33,399 bases of DNA from Planctomycetota bacterium (lineage in GTDB: Bacteria; Planctomycetota; Planctomycetia; Gemmatales; Gemmataceae), in assembly GCA_009920765.1 (NCBI GenBank), contig RFZJ01000047.1:1-33399 (forward strand). Direction: 5' to 3'. Shown one piece after another: positions 1 to 8,222 of the stretch. A program made the translations under genes and the position numbers. How positions within the stretch are numbered: position 1 is the first letter of the stretch; every line of letters starts with the position of its first letter. The notes beneath the pieces are model-generated. The model was not told the origin of the DNA. It made no database searches and saw nothing but the letters and a program-made list of their open reading frames with translations.

Positions 1-87
1 AAGAAGGATTTGGTTAACTTCATGAAGGCTTTGAATGGGGAAGTTGCTGAAGCGATCGTTGTCGATCCCTCCAAGTTTGCCAAGTAA
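1..87 (+). CDS. C-terminal end of a probable cytochrome-c peroxidase / di-haem c-type protein (partial)
   Basis: Only the last 28 codons lie in the window, ending in TAA at 85-87. The visible tail contains KKDLVNFMKALNGE, which resembles the closing helix of bacterial di-haem cytochrome-c peroxidases and MauG-like proteins (typically DLVAFLKALTGE). That similarity is from memory and the fragment is short, so the name is tentative. No haem-binding CxxCH motif is visible because the rest of the gene lies upstream. A weak terminator-like hairpin follows, so this gene probably ends a separate transcription unit. Confidence 0.45.
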   Translation, partial: KKDLVNFMKALNGEVAEAIVVDPSKFAK

Positions 88-110
88 TTTCGGAGGTTTA
101 GTTCTAATCT

Positions 111-128
111 GGGCTTAAAGCTCTTTTT
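111..128 (+). terminator. Weak intrinsic-terminator-like hairpin
   Basis: GGGCT (111-115) can pair with AGCTC (119-123), with one G-U pair and a TAA loop, and a run of five T follows at 124-128. It lies 23 bases after the stop of the upstream gene and before the ribosome-binding site of the next. The stem is short, so this is only a candidate. Confidence 0.33.
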
Positions 129-152
129 AGGTTTGAGATCAGGGGGCATTTG

Positions 153-623
153 ATGGCTGGATGGTTCAGGGTTTTTCTGCTGCAGGAAGATGGGCCCAAA
201 CCATCCGGTATCATGGAACGCCTCCAGGCGTTGATGCCTGAAGTGAATGGTAAATTTCGGACTGATGAGGATGGCTGGTTTCAGTTGATCCTTTCCCATT
301 CCGTTATTGGGGAATTGATTCTGGATCATTTTATGGCCTCTGAAAAAGGTGTTCGTTCTGAGATCAATACCTGGGCGGCATGGCTTGAAAGCAAACAGCA
401 GTTTGATCTGATGGAGCGAATTATCCAAGTCAAGCAGATTTTATCTTTTGAAGTCACCCCCGAGATGGAAGAAAATGTTCCAGATGCGCTTGTTTTTAGG
501 CGCATTTCTCTTGCCCTTGCTGAATTGGCTCAGGGCTTTGTTCATATCGACGGGATTGGATTTTTAGAATCGGATGGCCGATTGTTGATTGAAGATGAAG
601 ATGCGATCAGAGCGGATTTATAA
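153..623 (+). CDS. Conserved-looking hypothetical protein, translationally coupled to DUF58 gene
   Basis: This 156-residue protein belongs to no family I recognise. The ATG at 153 is preferred over the TTG at 150 because AGGGGG at 141-146 sits at good spacing. There is no signal peptide, membrane segment or metal motif. The protein is acidic, with predicted helices in the middle and an acidic tail (LLIEDEDAIRADL). Its TAA stop overlaps the ATG of the next gene by one base (TAATG), which implies coupled translation with the DUF58 protein. In many bacteria a MoxR-type ATPase gene sits next to DUF58, but this protein has no Walker motifs and is not MoxR. By position it may be an accessory factor of the vWA proteins; that role is inference. 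Confidence 0.75.
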   Translation: MAGWFRVFLLQEDGPKPSGIMERLQALMPEVNGKFRTDEDGWFQLILSHSVIGELILDHFMASEKGVRSEINTWAAWLESKQQFDLMERIIQVKQILSFEVTPEMEENVPDALVFRRISLALAELAQGFVHIDGIGFLESDGRLLIEDEDAIRADL

Positions 624-1519
624 TGAGCTCTTCTGAAAAATTCCTCAAACCTGAAGTCATTAATCAAGTTTCGAGGCTTGATTTACGTGCCAAGTTTATT
701 GTCGAAGGTTTTCTTTCGGGTTTGCATGCCAGCCCTTTTCAAGGTTTTAGTGTCGAATTCTCCGAGCATCGCAAGTACGCACCAGGCGATGATATCAAAG
801 ACATTGATTGGAAGGTATACGCCAAGACAGAAAAATATTATCTCAAAAAGTTTCAGGCTGAAACCAACATGTTGGGCTACCTTGCCATCGATCAAAGCGC
901 TTCGATGGGGTACACTTACAGGCAGGATCTCACCAAGTTTGAATATGCAACCTGCCTGGCGGCAGCGCTGACTTACCTTATGATCAACCAGCAGGATCCC
1001 GTGGGGTTGGTGACATTTGGCGAAAAACTTAAAGCTTGGTTGCCTCCTCGCAGCAAAAGAACCCAATTTTCCTCGGTTCTCTCAGTTCTTTCAAAGCTGG
1101 TTCCTGAAGGCATCACTGATTATGGCTCATGCATGAACCAGCTTACTTCCCTTATCAAAGGGAAAAGCCTGATTATGATTTTCAGTGATCTTCTTGCAGA
1201 CCCAGAACCCATCATCAAATCAATCCACCAACTCAGGCATCGGGGGCACGAGATAATTCTTTTTCATATTCTTGATGAAGCGGAGGCCAAGTTTCCTTTT
1301 GATGGCATGATTGAGTTCGAGGATGTTGAAACACCCACCGTGGTTACCGTGGATGCTTATGGCATGAAGGAGGATTACCTTGAAGCCGTTCAGCAGTTTA
1401 GGGAAAAATACAAGGATGAGTGTCTGCGTAGTGGTTGTGATTATGTTGCGATCGATACAAGTGTAAACTTTGACAAGGCATTGATGGAGTATTTATTACA
1501 AAGGCAAAAACGGTTTTGA
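623..1519 (+). CDS. DUF58 domain protein (von Willebrand A-like)
   Basis: At 298 residues this is a typical short DUF58 protein. The diagnostic stretch YAPGDDIKDIDWKVYAKT lies at about residues 51-68, and FQGFSVEFSEHRKY just before it. A vWA-type metal-site motif, DQSAS, starts at Asp90. There is no membrane segment, so it is probably cytoplasmic. DUF58 proteins usually work with MoxR ATPases and membrane-anchored vWA (Bat-type) proteins in chaperone-like or envelope functions. The next two genes encode such vWA proteins, but no MoxR gene is in the window. It starts within the TAATG overlap with the upstream gene. The 159 bases after it hold no gene. Confidence 0.9.
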   Translation: MSSSEKFLKPEVINQVSRLDLRAKFIVEGFLSGLHASPFQGFSVEFSEHRKYAPGDDIKDIDWKVYAKTEKYYLKKFQAETNMLGYLAIDQSASMGYTYRQDLTKFEYATCLAAALTYLMINQQDPVGLVTFGEKLKAWLPPRSKRTQFSSVLSVLSKLVPEGITDYGSCMNQLTSLIKGKSLIMIFSDLLADPEPIIKSIHQLRHRGHEIILFHILDEAEAKFPFDGMIEFEDVETPTVVTVDAYGMKEDYLEAVQQFREKYKDECLRSGCDYVAIDTSVNFDKALMEYLLQRQKRF

Positions 1520-1609
1520 TCCTTGTCTTTCTTTGGATGTAGGAAATTGCTGGTTGAAAGTGATCTGCAGTAGTGTGGCTAGGCCATGGGAAATGAAAAG
1601 TTTGTTGAG

Positions 1610-1639
1610 TTGAAAAATTACTTGAACCATTTCTAGGAT
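1610..1639 (+). promoter_or_regulatory. Possible sigma70-like promoter before the BatA-like gene
   Basis: TTGAAA (1610-1615) and TAGGAT (1634-1639) are separated by 18 bases in the 159-base gap upstream of the BatA-like gene. The -10 box is poor (4 of 6 consensus bases). Without it, the gene would be read through from the DUF58 unit. Weak evidence. Confidence 0.2.
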
Positions 1640-1711
1640 TTTGATTCCTTTCCCGGTAGTATGTGTGCATGAGTTTTAGTGAGTGCCCCTTCGCTTAAGT
1701 GGTTGTCGCAT

Positions 1712-3916
1712 ATGGGTTTTGTTCACGGATATTTGCTTGCTGGCTTGGCAATGGTAGCGTTGCCCGTGCTTTTCCATCTTCTCATGAAGCAAAAGCCCAA
1801 GCGGATCAAGTTTCCTGCAATTCGATTTCTTCTTCAAAAACAAAACCAAAACCAGCGCAGGATGAATATCCAGCACTGGTTGCTATTGCTCTTACGCATG
1901 CTGGTGGTCGCCTTGATTTGTCTGGCGTTATCGCGGCCCAGAATTACCATGGGTGACTTTTCCTTTGGCAGGGATCAGCAGATTGCTGCAATCATGATTT
2001 TTGATACCACCCCAAGCATGGATTATAAAATAGGTGATAAAACAAGGCTCGACGAAGCCCGCTTTCAAGCCAGCAAGTTCCTTGATGAAATTTCTCCTGA
2101 TAGCAAAATAGCTGTTCTGGATCTTGCTGCCAGTTTGGAAAACGCCAAGCCCGCTGCTCAGGAATGGTTGCCTGGCAGAAGGCAGGTCGAGCAAAAACTT
2201 GCAGAATTAAAAACCCGCCCCGCAGGGGCAACACTGCCTTCCCAGGTTAATTATGCATACAGGCTTTTGCAAACACTTGGCGAAGGCGAAGGTGTGCCTC
2301 CCAAGTTCGTGTTTATTTTTTCAGATCGAACTGCCCAATCATGGAACGGCATGGAAGGCGGGGGTGTGGTTACCCCAAAAGAAGTATCCACGGTTTTCAT
2401 CGATGTTGGTGAGGATAATCCAGCAGAGCTTGCAATCGAGAAAATGACGGTTGAGCCTGCTGTTGTAGAACCAGGTGGCCGTATCAATGTCCGGATGTTT
2501 TTAAGATCGACTGGGATTGATCATAAGGCCCTGGTAAATTGTTCGATCGAAAACCTGCCTGCAGATATGAAGATTGCGGACAAGAAATCCTATCTTTGCC
2601 CGAAGGGTTCATCCACCGAGGCCATGTTTGAATTGCCGGTGCCCAAGCTGGAAAATTTGGAAGCTGGACCACAGTATTTTCAGGTGGTTGCAAAGTTGGC
2701 TTCCACCGATGCCTGGGATGCCAATGATAAACGGTATGCGACATTTCAGGTTAGGCCCAAGCCTGGGGTTCTCATCCTTGCGGAAGACGTTAAAACCCCA
2801 CGGATTATCAGGGCCGCACTTGATGCACTGGGTTCATTTAAATCGGAGACAAGAGTATTGCAGGGGATGCCAAAATTAGATGATCTTTCTTCATTTAAAA
2901 CCGTTGTTTTGTTTCAAATCAACAAGTTGGATCCTGCGGTTTTGCAGAAGTTGCTGGCGTATGTAAAGAATGGCGGGGGATTGGCGGTTGTGCCTTCGCC
3001 CGGGATGAATCTGGAATCCTATGGCACAGCAGATGCCAAAGAGATCTTGCCTGTAACCTACGGTACTTTTGAACGAATTCCTGCAGGAAAGCAAGGCTAT
3101 TGGCTTGGGGGATTCGATAGTGCCAATGCTCTTACTGCGCCTTTTAAAGAGTGGATTGCATCTGCTGATCCGGATTTTAATCGCCCGGAACTTCGTCCCT
3201 TTGTACTGGGGAGATGGAAAGTTCGCCCTTCTGAAGATTCAAGCATTCTTGCGAGTTACATTATTGAGGGTGCCCTGGCAGATGCTGCTTTGATTGAAAA
3301 AAGCGTGGGCTCTGGAAAAGTTGTTGCGTTCACCACGCCTCTTGATGGCAGCAAAATGGAAGGCAATCGATTTTATAACAACTATTGGCAGGATTCCTCT
3401 TTTGGCTTGGTGCTTTTAGATCGTACTGCGAAGTATTTGGGCGGCGAAAGTCGACTTCCAGAATTGCAATTTCTTTCGGGGCAGCCGGTAGTCATTCAAT
3501 TGCCTGCTTCGCCATTGAAATCTCCATTGCAGCTTCGTGGCCCTGGTTTGAGTGCTGCAGAGAGTGTGGTTAATTTAGGGGAAAATCGTGGACCATTGGT
3601 TTTGAGGCAGGCGGTTGAGCCGGGAAATTATCAACTTCTTGATAACAAAGGAAAAGAGCTTTCCGCTTTTAGTCTTAATATTGCTGCTGAGGAATGTTAC
3701 CTCGAAAAGATTGCGATAGAAAAGGTGGAAGAGTTATTTGGAAAGGGTTCGGTGGTACCTTTGGGCAAGGATGCTGATTTGACTGAGCGTATCAGGCAGA
3801 ATTACAAACCCCCATTGGAGTTGATGCCATGGTTGCTTTTGCTGCTGCCTTTTATTCTTACGATGGAAAGTTTTGCAGCGAACAAGTTCTATAAAAAGGA
3901 ACCACTCCCTGCATGA
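1712..3916 (+). CDS. BatA-like membrane protein with vWA domain
   Basis: The N terminus GFVHGYLLAGLAMVALPV is the first membrane helix typical of the BatA family, followed by HLLMKQKPKRIKFPAIRFLL and a second helix (LLLLLRMLVVALICLAL). ATG 1712 matches where the family starts; an in-frame GTG at 1679 would add 11 residues, and neither has a strong ribosome-binding site. The vWA domain begins with the degenerate metal-site motif DTTPS at about residue 98 and contains FVFIFSD. The middle is beta-rich and periplasmic-looking. The C-terminal part resembles a glutamine-amidotransferase-like fold (YVKNGGGLAVVPSPGM), and a final helix (LMPWLLLLLPFILTMESF) closes the protein. With its neighbours it probably forms an envelope-associated complex; the substrate is unknown. 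Confidence 0.82.
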   Translation: MGFVHGYLLAGLAMVALPVLFHLLMKQKPKRIKFPAIRFLLQKQNQNQRRMNIQHWLLLLLRMLVVALICLALSRPRITMGDFSFGRDQQIAAIMIFDTTPSMDYKIGDKTRLDEARFQASKFLDEISPDSKIAVLDLAASLENAKPAAQEWLPGRRQVEQKLAELKTRPAGATLPSQVNYAYRLLQTLGEGEGVPPKFVFIFSDRTAQSWNGMEGGGVVTPKEVSTVFIDVGEDNPAELAIEKMTVEPAVVEPGGRINVRMFLRSTGIDHKALVNCSIENLPADMKIADKKSYLCPKGSSTEAMFELPVPKLENLEAGPQYFQVVAKLASTDAWDANDKRYATFQVRPKPGVLILAEDVKTPRIIRAALDALGSFKSETRVLQGMPKLDDLSSFKTVVLFQINKLDPAVLQKLLAYVKNGGGLAVVPSPGMNLESYGTADAKEILPVTYGTFERIPAGKQGYWLGGFDSANALTAPFKEWIASADPDFNRPELRPFVLGRWKVRPSEDSSILASYIIEGALADAALIEKSVGSGKVVAFTTPLDGSKMEGNRFYNNYWQDSSFGLVLLDRTAKYLGGESRLPELQFLSGQPVVIQLPASPLKSPLQLRGPGLSAAESVVNLGENRGPLVLRQAVEPGNYQLLDNKGKELSAFSLNIAAEECYLEKIAIEKVEELFGKGSVVPLGKDADLTERIRQNYKPPLELMPWLLLLLPFILTMESFAANKFYKKEPLPA

Positions 3917-3956
3917 AAATGCATGTATTATCTGTTGAACTGCGGAGGCCTGCCCC

Positions 3957-4991
3957 ATGGATTGGGTGATTGATCCGCTATGGCCCTGGTCGACAGCAAT
4001 GGGAATGCTCGGGGCTTTACCCCTGCTTTCGGTGCTTGTGCCATTGGTGATAATATTGGCGGTGGCGGTTGGTTTGCCAGCGATTTTCCCGATGCTGGCC
4101 AGCAGGGGTAGCAGAATAGTTGTTCTGCTGGGTGCGATGATATTGGTGGCTCTTGCAATGCTATGGACTGCATTGCAGGGGGCGCTGGGCGGTGGTGGAT
4201 TGACGATGGGTTTTCGTGCGGTGGGTGGGTTGTTGTTTTTTGCCCTGCCTGCATTGCTAGTGGGAATCACGATTTGGACTTACATTGGAATCCCTCGGGC
4301 TACTTCTTCTAGGATAGGAATTATTCTTTTTGTTCGTTTGCTTGCGATGATGCTTGCTTTTCTTGTGGCTTTCAGGCCATCGCTTGCCATCTTTGACAAG
4401 CAATCGGTTCGCAGTATCATTTACTTGCTTTTGGATTCTTCGGAGAGCATGACGATTCTTGATGAGGCAGATCAAACTTCACGCTGGGATCATCTGCAGC
4501 AGGTGTTGAAAGATAACGATCCACTTTTAAAGCAGCTTCAGCTTCAAGATACCGAGGTGAAAGCTTTTAAGTTTTCTTCCCAATTATCAGATTATTTACT
4601 CGAAAACCCCGGCGTTCCCTCGGGTAAAACCACGGATCTTGGCAATGCACTCAAAGGTGTGATTGATAGGACTGTTGGCCAGGAACGATTCCGTGGCTTA
4701 TTGCTTTTTAGCGATGGCGCAGATAATGGAACTTCAAGACAACCTGCCCTCCCTTTGGCGCAGCGCCTCCGTGACCTCTCACTTAATGTTCATTCGTTTG
4801 CCTTGGGAAAACCTACCACAACTGCTGGTCAAACTGATTTGGCACTTGTTTCTATTTCCACTGAACCCACCCCTACCATTCCCCTCGGTGGAGAGATCAG
4901 CGTGAAGGTGGGGTTAAATGCTCCAGGTTTTGATAATGCCTTGGTGGGGGTGCGCCTGCTTTTGGATGGGCCGAGGGCAATGAAATTTTGA
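3957..4991 (+). CDS. vWA-domain membrane protein, N-terminal part of a gene split by a frame change
   Basis: ATG 3957 follows GGAGG at 3944-3948. Several hydrophobic helices occupy residues 15-140 (for example LLSVLVPLVIILAVAVGLP). A vWA domain follows, with the metal-site motif DSSES, the threonine region TTDLGNAL and LLLFSDGADNG. A beta-sandwich then begins, and the frame stops abruptly in the middle of it (LLLDGPRAMKF, then TGA). The -1 frame continues the expected fold (EGNEILIRHRPL) from base 4973 and is open to 6427. Family members are normally one protein of about 800 residues. This is therefore either a frameshift or short deletion, a sequencing or assembly error, or a split gene using TTG/TGA coupling. 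Confidence 0.72.
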   Translation: MDWVIDPLWPWSTAMGMLGALPLLSVLVPLVIILAVAVGLPAIFPMLASRGSRIVVLLGAMILVALAMLWTALQGALGGGGLTMGFRAVGGLLFFALPALLVGITIWTYIGIPRATSSRIGIILFVRLLAMMLAFLVAFRPSLAIFDKQSVRSIIYLLLDSSESMTILDEADQTSRWDHLQQVLKDNDPLLKQLQLQDTEVKAFKFSSQLSDYLLENPGVPSGKTTDLGNALKGVIDRTVGQERFRGLLLFSDGADNGTSRQPALPLAQRLRDLSLNVHSFALGKPTTTAGQTDLALVSISTEPTPTIPLGGEISVKVGLNAPGFDNALVGVRLLLDGPRAMKF

Positions 4992-6427
4992 TCAGGCACA
5001 GGCCACTTGCCACTTTGGGCGAGGTAAAGGTCACGGTTCAGGTTGGTGACCCGAGGCGTGATTTTATGCCTTTGCCAGGTGAAATCAGCGCTTCGAATAA
5101 TCAAATCGATACTTATGTCACGGTTGTTAAAGAGGGGACCAGGGTTCTTTTGGTTGATAAATTGCGGGCTTGGGAACCCCAATTTATTTGCGATGCCCTT
5201 GGCAAGGATCCCAAAATCAGCCTTTTCCCTGTCTGGCTTCGGGGTAATGACAAACCCGATGACGATGTCCAGGACCTTTTTCGTTTTGATCAACGTAATT
5301 ATGACGCAATTATTTTTGGTGATGTCACTGCGGCACTAGTGAAACCCTTGGGGAACGATGTGCTTGGCCAGATCGAACGCATGGTATTTGAAAAAGGCAC
5401 AGGATTTCTAATGTTGGGCGGATACAGCACTTTTGGTAATTCTGATTGGAAGGGTACTCCCATTGAGAAAATTCTTCCTGTCATGCTTGATACACAAGGG
5501 CAGATTGATGCACCGGTAAAAATGATTCCTACCGATGATGGGCTAAGAAGATATTCTTATATCCTTAAAATATCCAGCCAGTTAGCAGGTGCGCAGGGTG
5601 CCTGGGCCAAGCTTAAGGAGTTGGATGGCCAGACCAAATTAGGTAGCTTGAAGCCCGGTTTATCTTCCGTGCTTGCGGAATCAGATCGCAAGGAACCTTT
5701 GCTTGTAACACAGAATTATGGAAAAGGTCGAACTCTCGCTTTTGGAGCGGATACTTCCTACAAATGGATCCGCGATCCTGAATCCAGGCAAAACCACGCA
5801 CGATTCTGGGCCCAAATGGTTCGCTGGCTTGCCAGGCAGGAGGAAATGGAGGGCAGTGTTCTGGTTATTCCCGATTCCAGACGCATTCCCGCCAACAACG
5901 AACTCGGATTCCGTGTGGCTCTTCGTGGCAAGGATGGCAACGAGTTGGAAGCTGGCAAATATCAGGTTCAGGTTTTAGGCCCGGATGGCAAAGCGGTTCG
6001 CGTTCCAACTAACCGAAAAGGGGGGGAAGAACGTGGTGTATTTTTAAACTCTGAGTTGTCTGGTGAATATAAAATAGAAGTTGAAGCTGAAGGCAAAGAC
6101 CCGAGTGGAGAGGTTATTCAAGGAAAATCTTCTGCGCGCTTCATGGTTTATGATGAAGATCTTGAAATGACCCGAAGGGCTGCTGACCACGAATTACTAA
6201 AGAAAATCGCGACCGCAGGCGGTGGAACTTTCCAACGGGTCGAGGAATTGAAAACTTTTCTGCAAAAGATGCTCAATGAACCTCCTCTAACTGAAAAAGC
6301 TGGAGGTAAATATTACCCCGATTGGAAATCCAACATAGGGTCTCCTATTTATGCTTTTATCATGATTTTCTTTGTAGCTATTGTTGCAAGCGAGTGGTTG
6401 CTTCGTAGGTGGTGGGGGTTGGTCTAG
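4988..6427 (+). CDS. C-terminal part of the split vWA membrane protein (amidotransferase-like domain plus membrane anchor)
   Basis: As an independent frame it would start at TTG 4988, which overlaps the upstream TGA (TTGA), but no ribosome-binding site is apparent. Homology-like sequence extends upstream of that codon to about base 4973, so it is best read as the rest of the preceding protein. It contains TYVTVVKEGTRVLLVD, a Rossmann/GATase1-like segment (EKGTGFLMLGGYSTFG), GRTLAFGADTSYKWI and a beta domain. A C-terminal membrane helix (IYAFIMIFFVAIVASEWLL) comes last. This layout is known from large planctomycete vWA/glutamine-amidotransferase-like proteins. Whether a functional product is made is uncertain. 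Confidence 0.68.
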   Translation: MIRHRPLATLGEVKVTVQVGDPRRDFMPLPGEISASNNQIDTYVTVVKEGTRVLLVDKLRAWEPQFICDALGKDPKISLFPVWLRGNDKPDDDVQDLFRFDQRNYDAIIFGDVTAALVKPLGNDVLGQIERMVFEKGTGFLMLGGYSTFGNSDWKGTPIEKILPVMLDTQGQIDAPVKMIPTDDGLRRYSYILKISSQLAGAQGAWAKLKELDGQTKLGSLKPGLSSVLAESDRKEPLLVTQNYGKGRTLAFGADTSYKWIRDPESRQNHARFWAQMVRWLARQEEMEGSVLVIPDSRRIPANNELGFRVALRGKDGNELEAGKYQVQVLGPDGKAVRVPTNRKGGEERGVFLNSELSGEYKIEVEAEGKDPSGEVIQGKSSARFMVYDEDLEMTRRAADHELLKKIATAGGGTFQRVEELKTFLQKMLNEPPLTEKAGGKYYPDWKSNIGSPIYAFIMIFFVAIVASEWLLRRWWGLV

Positions 6428-6442
6428 GAAAAGTAAGAATAT

Positions 6443-6470
6443 TTGAAATTTCTCAGAGTTCGTTTTTAAT
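6443..6470 (+). promoter_or_regulatory. Candidate sigma70-type promoter for the pfa-ole cluster
   Basis: TTGAAA (6443-6448) and TTTAAT (6465-6470) each match 5 of 6 consensus bases and are 16 bases apart. Transcription from here would give a leader of about 300 bases before pfaD. Planctomycete promoters are not well defined, so this is a candidate only. Confidence 0.3.
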
Positions 6471-6645
6471 TCTAATTCAGGTCGACGAATCGTTTATTTT
6501 TTGTCGCAACCTGTTGTTTTGTAAGGACTTAAGTTGCAATTTGGTGGGGTTTTAGCTGTTTGGTTCGAGGGGCTTTTGGTAGGTTGTTACGATTGTAGCG
6601 AAAAGATCTTGTCATTCCTGCAAATGCCTTGTGGAAGAGTGAACT

Positions 6646-6705
6646 ATGGGGCGTTATGATATTAACTTCCAGCCAGGGTTGGCTGGAGCTGTCATGGATG
6701 GCTAA
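6646..6705 (+). other. Possible 19-codon leader ORF overlapping a hairpin
   Basis: ATG 6646 is preceded by GGAAGAG at suitable spacing and opens 19 codons (MGRYDINFQPGLAGAVMDG) ending in TAA at 6703-6705. The hairpin at 6668-6687 lies inside it. The peptide is not enriched in any one amino acid, so classical attenuation is not indicated. It may be a chance ORF. Confidence 0.2.
6668..6687 (+). promoter_or_regulatory. Perfect 8-bp inverted repeat with 4-base loop upstream of pfaD
   Basis: TCCAGCCA (6668-6675) and TGGCTGGA (6680-6687) are perfect inverted repeats around the loop GGGT. There is no T-run after it, so it is not an intrinsic terminator. It lies about 100 bases before the pfaD start, so an operator or a leader-RNA stem is possible. 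Confidence 0.35.
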
Positions 6706-6785
6706 AGAGGTCAGGCAGTCCGTTTGTTTTCCGTAACTTTGTGGGGAGGTGGCGGGGTGTTTAATTGCTCAAAGGGTCTTCGGCG

Positions 6786-8222
6786 ATGACGATCAGGCCG
6801 CAAGATCTGGGTGACCCGTCTTTCCGTAGCGATCTGGGTCTCGAATACAATTATTTGGCAGGAGCGATGGCTAATGGCATTGCTTCGGTCGAATTAGTTG
6901 CAGCAATGGCACGCACTGGCATGCTTGGTTTTTTTGGTGCTGCTGGGCTTTCTCTTTCCCGTGTTGAAGATGCGATACATCGATTAAAATCGGAAGTCCC
7001 CAATAAGCCATTTGGTTTTAATCTTATTCACAGCCCCAATGAACCCCGGCATGAGATGGCCGTTGCAGAGCTTTACTTACGCGAAGAAATTCGCTTGGTT
7101 GAAGCTTCCGCCTATCTTGATTTAACTCTTCCTTTAATTCATTACAGGCTGAATGGCATATACCGTGATGCCAAGGGTAATGTCGTTACGCCCAACAGGG
7201 TGGTTGGAAAAGTATCGCGTATCGAGGTTGCCACCAAATTTTTCAGCCCCGCCCCAGAGCGATTTGTGCATGAATTGGTTCAGCTAGGCAAGCTGACACC
7301 AGAGCAAGCCAAGCTGGCTTCTTTGGTTCCTGTTGCCCAAGATGTCACTGCTGAAGCTGATTCTGGCGGCCATACTGATAACAGGCCTGCAATCACTCTT
7401 GTCCCAACCATCATTGCATTGAGAGATCGCTTGCAATCTCAGTACAACTACCAGCAACCACTGCGGGTTGGTGCTGCGGGGGGTATTTCAACTCCGGCAT
7501 CTGTTGCAGCAGCTTTCATCATGGGCGCAGCTTATGTTGTTTCTGGTTCGATCAATCAATCTTGTGTTGAATCAGGTTCTTGCCCAACGGTTCGTAAAAT
7601 GTTGGCAGAATCCGGGCAGGCCGATGTAGCGATGGCCCCTGCAGCAGACATGTTTGAAATGGGTGTCAAGGTGCAGGTTTTAAAGCGGGGCACCATGTTC
7701 CCCATGCGGGCTCAAAAACTTTACGAAACCTACAGGGATTATGCTTCAATCGACCTGATTCCCGCGCTGGAAAAGGCCCAATTGGAGAAGACCATCTTCA
7801 GAGCTTCCCTCGAGGAAATTTGGGAACAAACCAAAGAATTTTTCATCAAGCGAGACCCCGAACAAGTGACCCGTGCGGAAAAAGATCCGAAGCACAAGAT
7901 GGCTTTGGTCTTTAGATGGTATTTGGGCCAGTCTTCCCGATGGGCTAATTCGGGCGAATCGAACAGAGTTGTCGATTATCAAATTTGGTGTGGTCCTGCC
8001 ATGGGGGCTTTCAATGAATGGGTCAGAGGCTCCTTCCTTGAAAAACCTGAAAACCGCAAAGCTGGTATTGTTGCATTAAATCTATTGCATGGAGCTTCGC
8101 AATTGATGCAATTCCGTATTTCCTCACTACTGGGTTTGGCCAAGCAAGGGAACCCCTCTCCTGTGCCTGTCGAGTTTGAAAAACTTAAAGAGCAATTGGG
8201 CTATGCAGGAGTTTCCGCATGA
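6786..8222 (+). CDS. pfaD: PfaD-type enoyl reductase of PUFA synthase
   Basis: The 478-residue product is an FMN-dependent TIM-barrel protein related to nitronate monooxygenase, the trans-acting enoyl reductase of PUFA synthases. It reduces selected double bonds during chain extension. Visible marks are YLAGAMANGIASVELVAAMA and GMLGFFGAAGLS near the N terminus, then GGHTDNRPAITLVPTIIALR and the flavin-binding stretch VGAAGGISTPASVAAAFIMG. After that come GSINQSCVESGSCP and a helical C-terminal extension ending LRISSLLGLAKQGNPSPVPV-like. ATG 6786 is chosen because AAAGGG at 6771-6776 precedes it and homologous proteins begin close to LGDPSFR; an in-frame TTG at 6765 would add seven residues. 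The stop overlaps the next start (ATGA), indicating coupling. As in the myxobacterial pfa clusters, the reductase gene comes first. Confidence 0.93.
   Translation: MTIRPQDLGDPSFRSDLGLEYNYLAGAMANGIASVELVAAMARTGMLGFFGAAGLSLSRVEDAIHRLKSEVPNKPFGFNLIHSPNEPRHEMAVAELYLREEIRLVEASAYLDLTLPLIHYRLNGIYRDAKGNVVTPNRVVGKVSRIEVATKFFSPAPERFVHELVQLGKLTPEQAKLASLVPVAQDVTAEADSGGHTDNRPAITLVPTIIALRDRLQSQYNYQQPLRVGAAGGISTPASVAAAFIMGAAYVVSGSINQSCVESGSCPTVRKMLAESGQADVAMAPAADMFEMGVKVQVLKRGTMFPMRAQKLYETYRDYASIDLIPALEKAQLEKTIFRASLEEIWEQTKEFFIKRDPEQVTRAEKDPKHKMALVFRWYLGQSSRWANSGESNRVVDYQIWCGPAMGAFNEWVRGSFLEKPENRKAGIVALNLLHGASQLMQFRISSLLGLAKQGNPSPVPVEFEKLKEQLGYAGVSA

Larger units (their letters stand above)
6428..6785. other. 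Leader region before the pfa-ole gene set
   Basis: This 358-base gap separates the vWA operon from pfaD and is the only sizeable non-coding stretch before the seven-gene cluster. It holds a promoter-like pair at 6443-6470, a possible 19-codon ORF at 6646-6705 and an 8-bp stem hairpin at 6668-6687. A G-rich stretch (GGGGAGGTGGCGGGG) at about 6743-6757 could serve as a ribosome-binding site for a TTG start at 6765. No longer gene is visible in it. Confidence 0.6.

Noticed and set aside
3910..3923. TGCAT-GAAA-ATGCA hairpin after the BatA-like gene as a terminator
   Set aside because: The stem has only five base pairs and no T-run, it overlaps the stop codon, and the next gene starts within 45 bases.
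3734..4270. A 178-codon open frame on the - strand across the end of the BatA-like gene
   Set aside because: It lies opposite two well-supported genes and straddles their junction. Its translation is low-complexity (Pro/Asn/Thr-rich) and resembles no family; it is a shadow frame.
4973..4991. Programmed -1 ribosomal frameshift in the split vWA gene
   Set aside because: The downstream frame is -1, but the bases before the stop (ATG AAA TTT TGA) do not form an X XXY YYZ slippery heptamer, and I saw no obvious stimulatory hairpin just downstream.
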